Assembly: GCA_013399305.1 (NCBI GenBank)
Contig: VXAI01000375.1
Location: 187,947-251,946 of the forward strand
Direction: 5' to 3'
Source: Rostratula benghalensis
Lineage: Eukaryota > Chordata > Aves > Charadriiformes > Rostratulidae
Length of the DNA stretch: 64,000 nt
In this document: positions 51,839 through 61,186 of the stretch, piece by piece
Layout: every line of letters begins with the position of its first letter
Position numbering within the stretch: the first letter of the stretch is position 1
Notes under the pieces: generated by a model
What the model was told of the DNA's origin: nothing
Seen by the model: the letters and a program-made list of their open reading frames with translations, nothing else
Databases searched by the model: none
Program-made: the position numbers and the translations under genes

Positions 51839-52658
51839 TATCTGTTTTCAAAAAAAGAATAAAATGGGGGTTTTGCTCTCATTTTACTGTCGCAGACTTT
51901 CCTTTCCTTGATTATACCATTTTCCCACTATACCTGTGGCATTGTGTAGGCAGTATATTTCCAACATAAAGATGAATGGAATATGATCTCCTCAAAGACT
52001 CCAGCCCTTACTCCTTTCATTCATTGTCTGCAGTGAATTGTATGAGACACTCCCTTCCTGTAGGCTTTGCATGTGCTGTTTCTTCAGGGTTCCCAGGCTG
52101 AAGACCAGAAAACAAATTGCACAACATAACTGTGACACCTATTTTTTTATTATTTTATTCATTATTTTTATCCTCACACTGCTTGCATTGAAAGTTACTT
52201 CCATGTGCAAACCTTTAGAACATGTTAAATTAAAATCCATCTAAGGCGTCCTTTAAAATGAAATAAACTTACTGCAGTATGTATTGAAATTCTGACATGG
52301 GTTGGCAGTAAGATGTTTGTGTGTCAGTGAGAGCTCAGCAAGAGGAAGCCTTTCCACATGGAGGGAAATACTATCAAGATGAGTAAACAGGGAGCATGAA
52401 GTTCATTCATACGAACACTTACAGTATGTACTGCACACCTCTCTACCTTTCTCAGCAGGTTGAATAAGAAGAGCTTGAAGATTATCTTTCAGGGAGTACT
52501 TAACCACATAATATTGTTCTAGTTCAGAATATCTGTACAGCTTACATAGTTTTTGTCTCAGGTAGATCATGCAACATCAAACCAATGCAAGTTTTCTGCT
52601 TTTGTCTAGCTTATAATAGGAACATGTTGCTTAAACTAGTTCTGAAACTGGAGGTTGA

Positions 52659-53362
52659 TCACAGAATCACAGACTATCAGGGATTGGAAGGGACCTTGAG
52701 AGATCTAGTCCAATCCCCCTGCCAGAGCAGAAACACCTAGATCATGTCACACAGGAACACATCCAGGCAGGTTTTGAACATCTCCAGAGAAGGAGACTCC
52801 ACAACATCTCTGGGCAGCCCATTCCAGTGTTCCGTCACCCTCACTGTGAAGAAGTTTTTCCTTATATTTAAGTGGAACCTCTTATGTTCCAGCTTGCACC
52901 CATTGCCCCTTGTCCTATCATTGCCTGTCACTGAGAAGTGCCTGGCTCCATCCTCCTGACACTCACCCTTCACAAATTTGTAAACATTAATGAGGTCACC
53001 CCCCAGTCTCCTCTTCTCCAAACTAAAGAGACCCAGCCCACTCAGCCTTTCCTCCTATGGGAGATGCTCCGCTCCCTTAATCATCTTTGTAGCCCTGCCC
53101 CGGACTCTCTCAAGCAGTTCCCTGTCCTTCTTGGAACTGAGGGGCCCAGAACTGGACACAATATTCCAGATGGGGTCTCACCAGGGCAGAGTAGAGGGGG
53201 AGGAGGACCTCTCTTAACCTACTAAGCACCCCTCTTCTAATACACCCCAGGATGCCATTGGCCTTCTTGACCACAAGGGCACAGTGCTGGCTCATGGTCA
53301 TCCTGCTGCCCACCAGGACCCCCAGGTCCCTTTCCCCTACGTTTCTCTCCATACTGGTACCT
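52659..53362 (-). mobile_element. CR1 LINE 3' end, antisense in CD44 intron 1
   Basis: Read on the minus strand, it begins with GGTACCAGTATGGAGAGAAAC. It encodes [34 protein letters not shown] sequence, the [22 protein letters not shown] block (53110-53352), [18 protein letters not shown], and the [13 protein letters not shown]...[16 protein letters not shown] block (52737-53021). It ends with the typical CR1 terminus (CTCTGGCAGGGGGATTGGAC ... AATCCCTGATAGTCTGTG, ATTCTGTGA) at 52659. It is about 700 bp, strongly 5'-truncated, and lacks catalytic domains. It is one of the least diverged copies here and ends 485 bp before exon 2. Confidence 0.93.
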
Positions 53363-53846
53363 GGAGTGATGATGTATATATTAATTTAAAAGAATTCACT
53401 GTGAAGGGATCACAGTGAGATAGTTAACATTATGATCATGTAGGCTCTGATTACACAACATTTCATCTTTAAAAAATTATTTTATGAATGAAATATTTTG
53501 TTTTCAAGTGCATTTGAATATGCAGTTAGGTTTGCAGTAATGTGGCTTGCAAGACTATCACAATGTATTTACATCTTCTGCATGTTATGGCTAATAGTAT
53601 GTTAAAAGTGCTAGATATCTCCCAAAAGCATGTTGTACTGCTATTTTTAGAAAGGCTTGTGTCTCAGCCCAAAGAAGGGAAGTTCATTGAAAGCTTTGGC
53701 TCTCTTTCTGAATGAATTGGTAGCTGCTGCTTTTGCTGATTTGTATTGAAAACACTGTGCTTTAAAATAAATCATTTCCAGGTCTTCAGTGAAGCATTAC
53801 ATCCAACAATTTGTAAACCCTTTTTTTCCTTTTCTTTCAATAACAG

Positions 53847-54012
53847 AATTCAATGTAAGTTGCAGATATGGAGGAGTCTTTCACGTTGAGAAAAATGGTC
53901 GCTACAGTCTCACACGATCTGAAGCAGTTGAACTCTGCAGAGCTCTTAATAGTACCCTGGCAACGCTAGAGCAGTTGAAGAAAGCTCATGAACTTGGATT
54001 TGAAACTTGCAG
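53847..54012 (+). CDS. CD44: CD44 exon 2, first half of link domain
   Basis: Contributes residues 23-77 plus two bases of codon 78. It carries Cys28, Cys53 and Cys77, the FHVEKNGRYS segment (Lys38, Arg41, Tyr42: hyaluronan contacts in human CD44) and GFETCR at the end. N-glycosylation sequons are at Asn25 (NVS) and Asn57 (NST), both at human positions. The acceptor follows a long pyrimidine tract; the donor is CAG/GTGAAG. The exon is 166 nt, and its phases fit exon 1 (phase 1) and exon 3 (phase 2). Confidence 0.97.
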
Positions 54013-55851
54013 GTGAAGAAATTATTGAAAAAAATATTGTATCATGACAAGTCCATCCACCCATGCTATAGTGTTGACAGTTGACTTCATATAGGTGGCT
54101 GTATCAGTCCTCAAGTGAGCTGTATTCTGTGATGAACAAAACATCTTTGTGAATGTGTATGTTTGCTCTGGGTAATAACCAAATTCTTGACTGCATATAG
54201 TTTTTTTTACCAATTGTCTCAAAAAAAATCATAACACCTTACAGATAAAATCTAAAGATAAAAAAAGATTGTGCTTCACTTTTTCAATGCCTAATGCATG
54301 AATGTTCTTTCTCTCTGACTTGCAAGCCCATGAGACTTGAGTAAAGCTCCTTTCAAATTAATACGACCCATACAAAAAAAAAAATGTAATGGAATGACAG
54401 CATATGGCAAATTCATCATCATAAGCATTATGCCCTGCACAGAGGTGAAAGAGGTGGACAATAGTGCCAGGGACCAAGAACTCTCAGAATTCTTAGAAGA
54501 TCCTTACTTGATAAGTGGGAATGTCATTTAAAATAGTACCTCATAAAGATTGTGGACAATTCTTTACTCTGAGGGAAAAGTCCCGCGTAACATATGTTGG
54601 CATATTCTTTCTGTAACATTAGCATATGAACATGCTAACATTTTAAATTGTCCAGCATTACACAGTATGTAGAGCCTGAGGATCCTAACTAAATGCCCAA
54701 GAGTAGAGGTTCCTAGTGCTAGCAATTATCAGTATTAAGTGACGTGGAAAGTAATGTCTGAAGGTAAGATATAAAGATAATTGAAAGAAGGAGGGAAATG
54801 TTTTTTGCAGTGAGGAGCTGTAGCTTTTAATTAATGATACATTTCTCCCTAATTCACAATTTAGCAGAGTACAGATTTGGACATATAAGGCATGTAGAAA
54901 GGAGTCATTCCTCCTTTCCTTCTGGTCATCTCTCCCACCCTCTTTCATTTGCTGATCCTGTGCTAGAACTCCTTGTCAGTAAGGCTAGGCTTTTATCAAG
55001 CTTGAGTAGAAGAGAAAAAATATGCTACATATAATCATCAAAATACATGTGAAATGGTGAATGAATACGATGAGTCAACAGAACATAACACAAGTAAGTG
55101 AATAATGGATGATTAAGTGTCAATATCATATGCTCAGTTGGAATTTTGAGTAAAGCAGTTTCTAATTCCACCTACATGAGAGTTTCAGAATTGCAAGTAT
55201 CTGTACATTAGATATGTAACTGAAATAGGGTTCACAGATAAAAAACTGCAAAGCTACAAAATTTACTGCTCCCCGATAAGTTGTACCCAAACCAAACCCC
55301 AGTTAAAATTACCATTGTATCACAACTCCCAGCTAAGTACCTTGGACTTAATCAGGTGTTACAGGATTGCAAAATAATAATAACACATGTGCATTATGTA
55401 GCTTTGTTAATTGCAGTCTTCACTGGAATGTGTGTGTTCTGTACAAACTAGCCACATTGTTCAGCTGAAAGATACAGTAAGAACCCGTGGATGAATGAGT
55501 GTTGTATCTGAATATTTGACTAAGCTGTCAGCTTTTGCAGAAAGTAATGTCTTACATTCTCTAAGTTTGTTCAAGTGGTATAAATTAAGCCCCCAACATT
55601 TCTGTGTGGAATGTCACTGAGCAGTATGTTATGTTCAAAATAATAAAAATGAGACTCCCTGAAGAAGAAAAAGAAGCCAGTCTTTAGGATCAGGTGATCT
55701 AACCTCACACTGAGTAAAAAGTGAAGACTTTTTAAAAATTATGTTAGATGAAAAGAATGACTTCTCTGTGTTTGAGATATCTAGAACTTTTATGCCATAT
55801 GCTACAGCATGTATGTATTGTGTCATCTTATCTTCATTAATATCTTCACAG
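54013..55851 (+). other. CD44: CD44 intron 2
   Basis: 1.84 kb, from GTGAAG to a TTAATATCTTCACAG acceptor. Nothing recognisable inside; open frames are short and unsupported. Confidence 0.85.
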
Positions 55852-55988
55852 ATATGGTTTTGTAGTGGGAAATATAGTTATCCCACGAATCAAACCCTAT
55901 CATCTTTGTGCAGCCAATCACACTGGCATTTACAAACTTTCAGCGAACACAACTGGTCGGTATGATGCATACTGTTACAATGTGACAG
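55852..55988 (+). CDS. CD44: CD44 exon 3, second half of link domain
   Basis: Completes Arg78 and adds residues 79-123. It contains Arg78-Tyr79, Cys97 and the CAANHTGIY segment (Asn100 and Tyr105 kept; human Asn101 is His here), then Cys119. Sequons are at Asn100 (NHT), Asn110 (NTT) and Asn121 (NVT), matching human sites 100, 110 and 120. The stretch between Asn110 and the next cysteine is one residue longer than in human. The exon is 137 nt with donor CAG/GTATGT. Confidence 0.97.
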
Positions 55989-57411
55989 GTATGTATACAC
56001 TTCATGATGTATTTTAGATATAGACTAATTAACAATAACATACATAATCTCCTGTTTAAGGTATGAAGGCTTCTGTATTAAATGTCACCTGTGTTTCAGC
56101 TGAGAAGAAATACATTTTGTCAGTCTCTAGAAGAGTATCTGTAATATCAGCAATGAATTTTGACCCATTTTGTCACTAGTGTGCTTTGAACTGGACAGTT
56201 TTCTGCCCTTAGAACTCTATTTGTAGCTTCAGAATAGTTCTGCTTAGTGCAGTGAAACACTGCAGCCGTGAATCTAAAAGACATAACTGTTGTAGAAGAT
56301 GACACTCAACTTCTGTTCATGCACACATGTACTTCTATAGTGAACAGCAGTTATTTGTGTTAAGGGATTCTAGGAGTAGCTGCCACCTGCAGCAACTCCA
56401 AGCTCCAGGGTGGCCATTCCAGGCCCATGGATCTGGCTGCTATTCTCCTGTTTGCAGGTTCATCCAGTATTTGCCCTGTGGCAAAATCTCCATTCAGACA
56501 TTAGGTAGGTAGATAGCGATCCAGGTAGGAAGCAAACTGCTTTCTTCCAAGGTTTTGAACTTTTAATAGTTGGGAATATTTTACTAAATTATTTGGAGAG
56601 CGTAGGTAATCTTGTGACAGACACTGAACACAATGTTCAAAGATAAATTCTGGACTAAGTTCAAGTGTCCTCAATTTCAGTAGATTATTATATTCTTGGT
56701 GGAATCATACATTACAGAAAACTGCACACAGAATCCATGGATAATTTGAATTACAGTGACAGTTTTTTATTTTATTCTTGGTGTTCATATCATTAAAAAT
56801 CATCTTTGCATTAGTATAGTATTCTGTGAGCTACCATCCTCTGTCACCTGTGGATGATTCTTCTCTTGCTACAGTGATGTCCATCCCCATCAGAGCTTTG
56901 TAAATCCTCCTGACTCTCATTCCCTTCTGGCACTATGAAAAGTTGGCTCACACGCTGGCTCTGACTGTGGCACTGCAGTCAGCTGGAACAAGCAGTGCTC
57001 ACCAAACTAGGACACCTAAGCACTAGGGCCTGGGCAGAGCCCTCCATGGAGGGGACAGGGTCCCTTCAGCTAAAAAGGATTAGAGCTGCCACTGCCACCA
57101 AGACAGGGGGGCTGTCTGCATTGAAACTGTGTCATCAGGCTATTTTAACTGACATTGATTGCAACCATTTTCTGGAATGGTTGTGGAAATGGAGATTTTC
57201 ATCATTAGCTGACGGAATAATCTTGAAGTGCCTCATCTGGGAACAAGCAAAAAGGAGGCGTAGTAGACCAGTGAATGTTTGATCTGGAAATTTGTTTTTT
57301 ATTATCCACTTCTGCAGCTGATGTTTTGTGATTACGTGCAATTAATAGAAGTATACACACTACTTTTATTTTTTCTCAAAACTGATATTCTCTATTTCCC
57401 TTCTCTTACAG
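55989..57411 (+). other. CD44: CD44 intron 3
   Basis: 1.42 kb. It includes a relatively GC-rich, unclassified patch at about 56960-57130 with a 95-codon chance frame. The acceptor is TATTTCCCTTCTCTTACAG. Confidence 0.85.
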
Positions 57412-57483
57412 AAACAAGAGACAAAACGTGTGAGCCAATTGACAGACTCGATACTTCTCTCCTCAATAATCAGGGTGAAATAG
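57412..57483 (+). CDS. CD44: CD44 exon 4, link-domain extension
   Basis: 72 nt, phase 1 on both sides, giving residues 124-147. It begins ETRDKTCEPID; Cys130 corresponds to human Cys129, the sixth cysteine, which pairs with the first (Cys28) in the CD44 fold. It continues RLDTSLLNNQGEI. Sequence beyond the cysteine is poorly conserved against human. The donor ATAG/GTACTG is weaker than the others, but exon position, cysteine and phase make the call secure. Confidence 0.9.
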   Translation, partial: KQETKRVSQLTDSILLSSIIRVK

Positions 57484-58152
57484 GTACTGTATTGATTAGA
57501 AAGACCCGCTGCTTGTTTCATTTTTAAGAACTGGTTATCTTTTCTTACATTAACAATTGCTAATGTTAAAAGTCAAACCAAACACAGGAAAAAGAAGTCA
57601 AGAGATGTTTGACAGTATTTAAGGCAGCTTGTCTTCCCCTAAATCCTATGGAGCTTGGTGTGTCTTGAGGTGCTACCAAACATTTTTTATAAGTATTTGA
57701 CATTTTTAGCACCTCAGAGCTGCTAATGTTTCTTTGACATATAAAACTTCAATTAAGACAGTCACCTTTCTACATCTCATTTGAGCTGCTCATTAGAAAA
57801 GCAGCTGGAAGTGGAAGAAAATTTTAATACAAAAATTATTTGTCCCAATTCTAAAACTCTGATTGATGTAACAGAGGCCAAAATTTTGTGTTCAAAATCA
57901 AACTGATCAAAATATTTGATGCAGGGAGGGCTCTATATGTTTGACAAATACATACATTAGCATATATAGATTAGACATAGTTTAGTGATGCATGATTTAG
58001 ACACATTTGATAGGATGGCAAAAATGGATGAAATTATATTAATCCACAAATGTTTAGCTTTTTGTTATAGGACTTAAACTGTTCAGCATAACTGAAATAT
58101 AACAATGTAGCTCCTTGATATTATCAGGTGCATAATTTCCTCTTTCCAACAG
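57484..58152 (+). other. CD44: CD44 intron 4
   Basis: 669 bp, GTACTG to TTTCCTCTTTCCAACAG. No other feature seen. Confidence 0.85.
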
Positions 58153-58392
58153 TCATTGACAATGCAGATGGCTCACGTTATAGTGCAGATGGCACACGTC
58201 ACAGTGGAGAATCCTCAACTTCAGGTACAGATGATGAAAATGTAGGTAGTGGATCAACACATGATACAACTCCCATGGATACCTCCATCAGAAGATCCAG
58301 CCCGTCATATTATGGAAGTGCTACTCCAGTCTCACAGCTGCCAGATCATTCTTCTGGAGGAGGTGAAAAAGAAATTCCTAGGGAAGATTCTG
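58153..58392 (+). CDS. CD44: CD44 exon 5, first (constitutive) stem exon
   Basis: 240 nt, phase 1 to phase 1, giving residues 148-227. It opens VIDNADGSRYSADGTRHSGE, which aligns with the human exon 5 start (RDGTRY...GEYR), then ESSTSG, DDENVGSGS and a Ser/Thr/Pro-rich tail. It is probably heavily O-glycosylated. SG dipeptides (HSGES, GSGS, HSSGGG) are possible glycosaminoglycan sites. A 21-nt in-frame tandem duplication (58164-58184 and 58185-58205) makes the ADGSRYS/ADGTRHS pair. Donor is CTG/GTAAGG. Confidence 0.93.
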
Positions 58393-59916
58393 GTAAGGAC
58401 AGTAGGTTGCCGCTGTATCTTATTTATAATAACTGAGTGAAGGATTACATTGTTAGTTAAAGGATATGATAAGGGAATGAGAAGCATCCAATTTTTATCC
58501 TCCAGTAATAAAAGGAGAATGTGTGTCTTTGAAAGAAAACAGAAGCATTCTGGATTTCTAAGGAATTTTGATTCCATGGGAGTACAAAGCAGACTGCACA
58601 TCAGATGTCCCAAGAATGTTGAGGATAGATGGTTCTAAGAATTTGCTCTTGTTCTTATTAAAATATTTTTTTCATTAAAGGGTGAAAAACATCTAGCAGT
58701 GAACACAGACCGATTAATAAGGCTGAGGGTATGGGTATATAGAAATAACGATAACAGATTCTTACCTGTTCTTTAGGAGGATGAATTGGCATTAAGTAAT
58801 AAGAACATGGAGTTTTCTCTTTGTACAGATACCGGGGTAGGGGGTGGTGGAGGGAGGTGGGACATCTTACTACAGCATATTACAGAATGCACAGAGAGAT
58901 AAAAATGTCAGACTAAATTGCTATTAGTATCTTCTTCCTTTAGGAGGTAAACCCAAATTCTATTTTCATGAAGCCCTACAAAATACAAATGTCATACTCC
59001 ACTCATTTCTAGGGCATTCTGCACTGAAAATGAGTGAATTAGAGTGCCCTGCAAGTTTATCTTGCTTTTTTGTGGAAGTGGCAGGTCTGAAAGACTTGCT
59101 GCTACTGAGCCTAAGGGATACAAATACAATTAATCCTCTAAGTACAGTACAGTTTACTGTTAGACCTCTGACTACAGGCTGTTTACCAAACCACCAATAA
59201 CTTCCCAGTGAAGGATATCACTAGTTAGCATCATTATCCTCAATAAATACTGACATTTAAAAAAAAAAAACAACCAACCCACAAATTAACAGAATCATTA
59301 AGATTATAAAATTTTATAAAATTACACTTTGCTGGTGGTATACTCATGACATGGTATGCTTGCTTTTCAACATAGTTAGAATCTAAAAAGGTAAATCCTA
59401 AATTTCTGGTCCTAAGGAGCTAGGATCAGAGCCATTCCCCAAAGTGTATGCTATGTATTTCCATTGCTTGCCATGGCAACGCTTGTCAACTCTGCTTACA
59501 CACAGAGTTTAGATTTTTGAACTAAAAACTCAGAATATATCTCAGTAAAGCAGGGAATACAAATAACTCCCATTTGTTGCTCTAGAATCCCTGTCTAAAT
59601 CCGTGTTTGGTATACAGGTACAACACTATACAGGTACAGTATAGTCCTTGAATCACATGAACAGATCATTGCCAGGATGTTCATTATCACTGTAATATAT
59701 ACTCTTGAAATAATCTGTGTTTCGATGATATCCTTACTGTGTTAGTAAAGTAGGGCTATTTGGTATTGAATTAATAATTTGAAGGACCTAGTCTGTACCT
59801 TTCTTCTCTCTTGGACCAACGAATGAAGCTTGCAGCATAGAACACTTGAAGTAGTTGTGAGTAATGAGCTGCAATTCAGTTAATGAAATAGTAATAATTC
59901 ATCCATCACTATACAG
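58393..59916 (+). other. CD44: CD44 intron 5
   Basis: 1.52 kb. A G-rich stretch at about 58834-58860 (GGGGTAGGGGGTGGTGGAGG) follows a TTTGTACAG acceptor-like site, but no phase-compatible exon with a donor is visible there. An A10 run with AC-rich tail is at 59261-59283. Confidence 0.75.
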
Positions 59917-60012
59917 ATGATGAAATTTCTCCTGTATTACCGGACATCCCTTTGGTAACAGAAGCGGATAATTCTCCTGAAAAAGATGGTGGACAGTATC
60001 CTGCAACTACTA
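59917..60012 (+). CDS. CD44: CD44 alternative-type stem exon ('variant' exon A)
   Basis: 96 nt, phase 1 on both sides, encoding (D)DEISPVLPDIPLVTEADN followed by SPEKDGGQYPATT. Composition is acidic and rich in Pro, Ser and Thr, as expected for the CD44 variable stem. The acceptor CATCACTATACAG has only a modest pyrimidine tract, which often goes with regulated inclusion. The donor CTA/GTAAGA is good. Reading through the donor gives an in-frame stop within two codons, so splicing there is required. Which mammalian variant exon it matches cannot be settled by eye. Confidence 0.8.
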
Positions 60013-60082
60013 GTAAGATTTAAGTATTATCATAACTATATCAAATACAGATTGCATTAAAACTGTTTTGTTCTTACAACAG

Positions 60083-60091
60083 GGCACTCTG
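60083..60091 (+). CDS. CD44: Candidate 9-nt microexon of CD44
   Basis: The nine bases GGCACTCTG are preceded by TTTTGTTCTTACAACAG, a strong acceptor, and followed by GTAAGTATTG, a full consensus donor. Length is a multiple of three. At phase 1 the microexon codes Arg-His-Ser after exon A, or Gly-His-Ser after exon 5, then supplies the first base of the next codon, with no stop. The upstream intron would be only 70 nt, close to the lower limit for vertebrate introns. No transcript evidence is available, and chance pairing of splice sites is possible. Confidence 0.3.
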
Positions 60092-61172
60092 GTAAGTATT
60101 GAAATATACATTGTCTTAAATTCTGGAAAGATACTGAAAGACAAGTACTTTCCAGACCGATTAAGTCAGAAATAAAATACACTCTCTGAGACAAAGGGAG
60201 CAAAAATATTTACTGTATGTTTACCTCAATGCTTATACATGAGCTTAGAAAGATTGTATTTTTGTATTTCTCACTGCTTTTTTAATCACATCTCTTTCCT
60301 CCATGAGGCACCACAAATTAGTGCAACTGATTATCACTTGAAGTCAATTTATTTCTGGTGTAGAAAAAGACATTTTTGTCAATTTGTGATAAAAGTGTCT
60401 GTGATTCTAATGTATTATGGTTGTGAATGTGGTCAATCCGTGTCAAAAACACAACCTCACTCATCAAAGCAGTTCTTTAAGTTGCAGTTCCAGCTCTCAA
60501 GTGACTTGTGCACTGCCAAAACTAATGTCTTTGTTGTTGGCAATATGCATGAGAAAAAAACATAAGATGTCTGTCCATGCTTTGAGGGCTCAAAAGAACA
60601 GTATCTGGTTTTCTTTGCTTTGTCCTTAAATAGCTGTACTGAGTGGGAAAAACTGCTTGTGATGTTTTTATCAAATATATAGTGCACAGCAGCTGCAGCA
60701 AATAAAAAATTTTAAAGTCATCTTACATGTTTTAATGTGGAACTGTACATTCTAGTTCTTAAGTTTTGATTGATGAAGATCTTTACCCACCAAAATAAAG
60801 CAAACCTAAAGGGAAAACATTTTCATTATACAGAGATCTACAGAGGCATGTTGTAGTAAAGACTGAACTGCTCGAAATGAAAGCTTCTTCCGGCTGACTC
60901 TTTTTTTTTCTCCACCATGGAAGCCTGTGACAGTGAGGAACTCACTTAATTGTTTGTTGCTGATAGATGGCCTACATGACTTTGAGGGATGGTGCCTTTG
61001 TTACTCTTTTCCCCTAAACCTTGAAAGCAAGTAGAGAATTTTCTGGTGCTTGTTTCAAGTGAGAGATTTTTCTACAAAGTATTGCCTGTAAGGGGCAGGG
61101 GAATCCCATCTGGTAACAGTGGAGAATTTAGTTGACTCTGGCGGTGATTTTTCCTTTATATTTATTTGCTTT

Positions 61173-61186
61173 TGTGTGTGTGTGTG
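61173..61186. repeat. (TG)7 microsatellite
   Basis: Seven TG repeats followed by ACAG, which creates an acceptor-like site without a convincing exon. Confidence 0.9.

Larger units (their letters stand above)
31645..53846 (+). other. CD44: CD44 intron 1
   Basis: A 22.2 kb intron from GTAAGT to a TTTCTTTCAATAACAG acceptor. A long first intron is usual for CD44. It holds simple repeats, one old plus-strand CR1 end, three MIR-like relics and an antisense CR1 (52659-53362), each listed separately. The intervening stretches (33000-34960, 35600-40960, 41110-44760, 44890-49100, 49230-51750) contain no exon or gene I can support. Intronic enhancers are likely but cannot be located from this sequence alone. 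Confidence 0.85.

Noticed and set aside
52744..53225. Plus-strand open frames of 71-95 codons before CD44 exon 2
   Set aside because: They are antisense shadows of the minus-strand CR1 coding remnant.
58834..58870. Acceptor-like TTTGTACAG followed by a G-rich stretch in intron 5
   Set aside because: The phase-1 frame is open for only about 24 codons and no donor precedes the stop.
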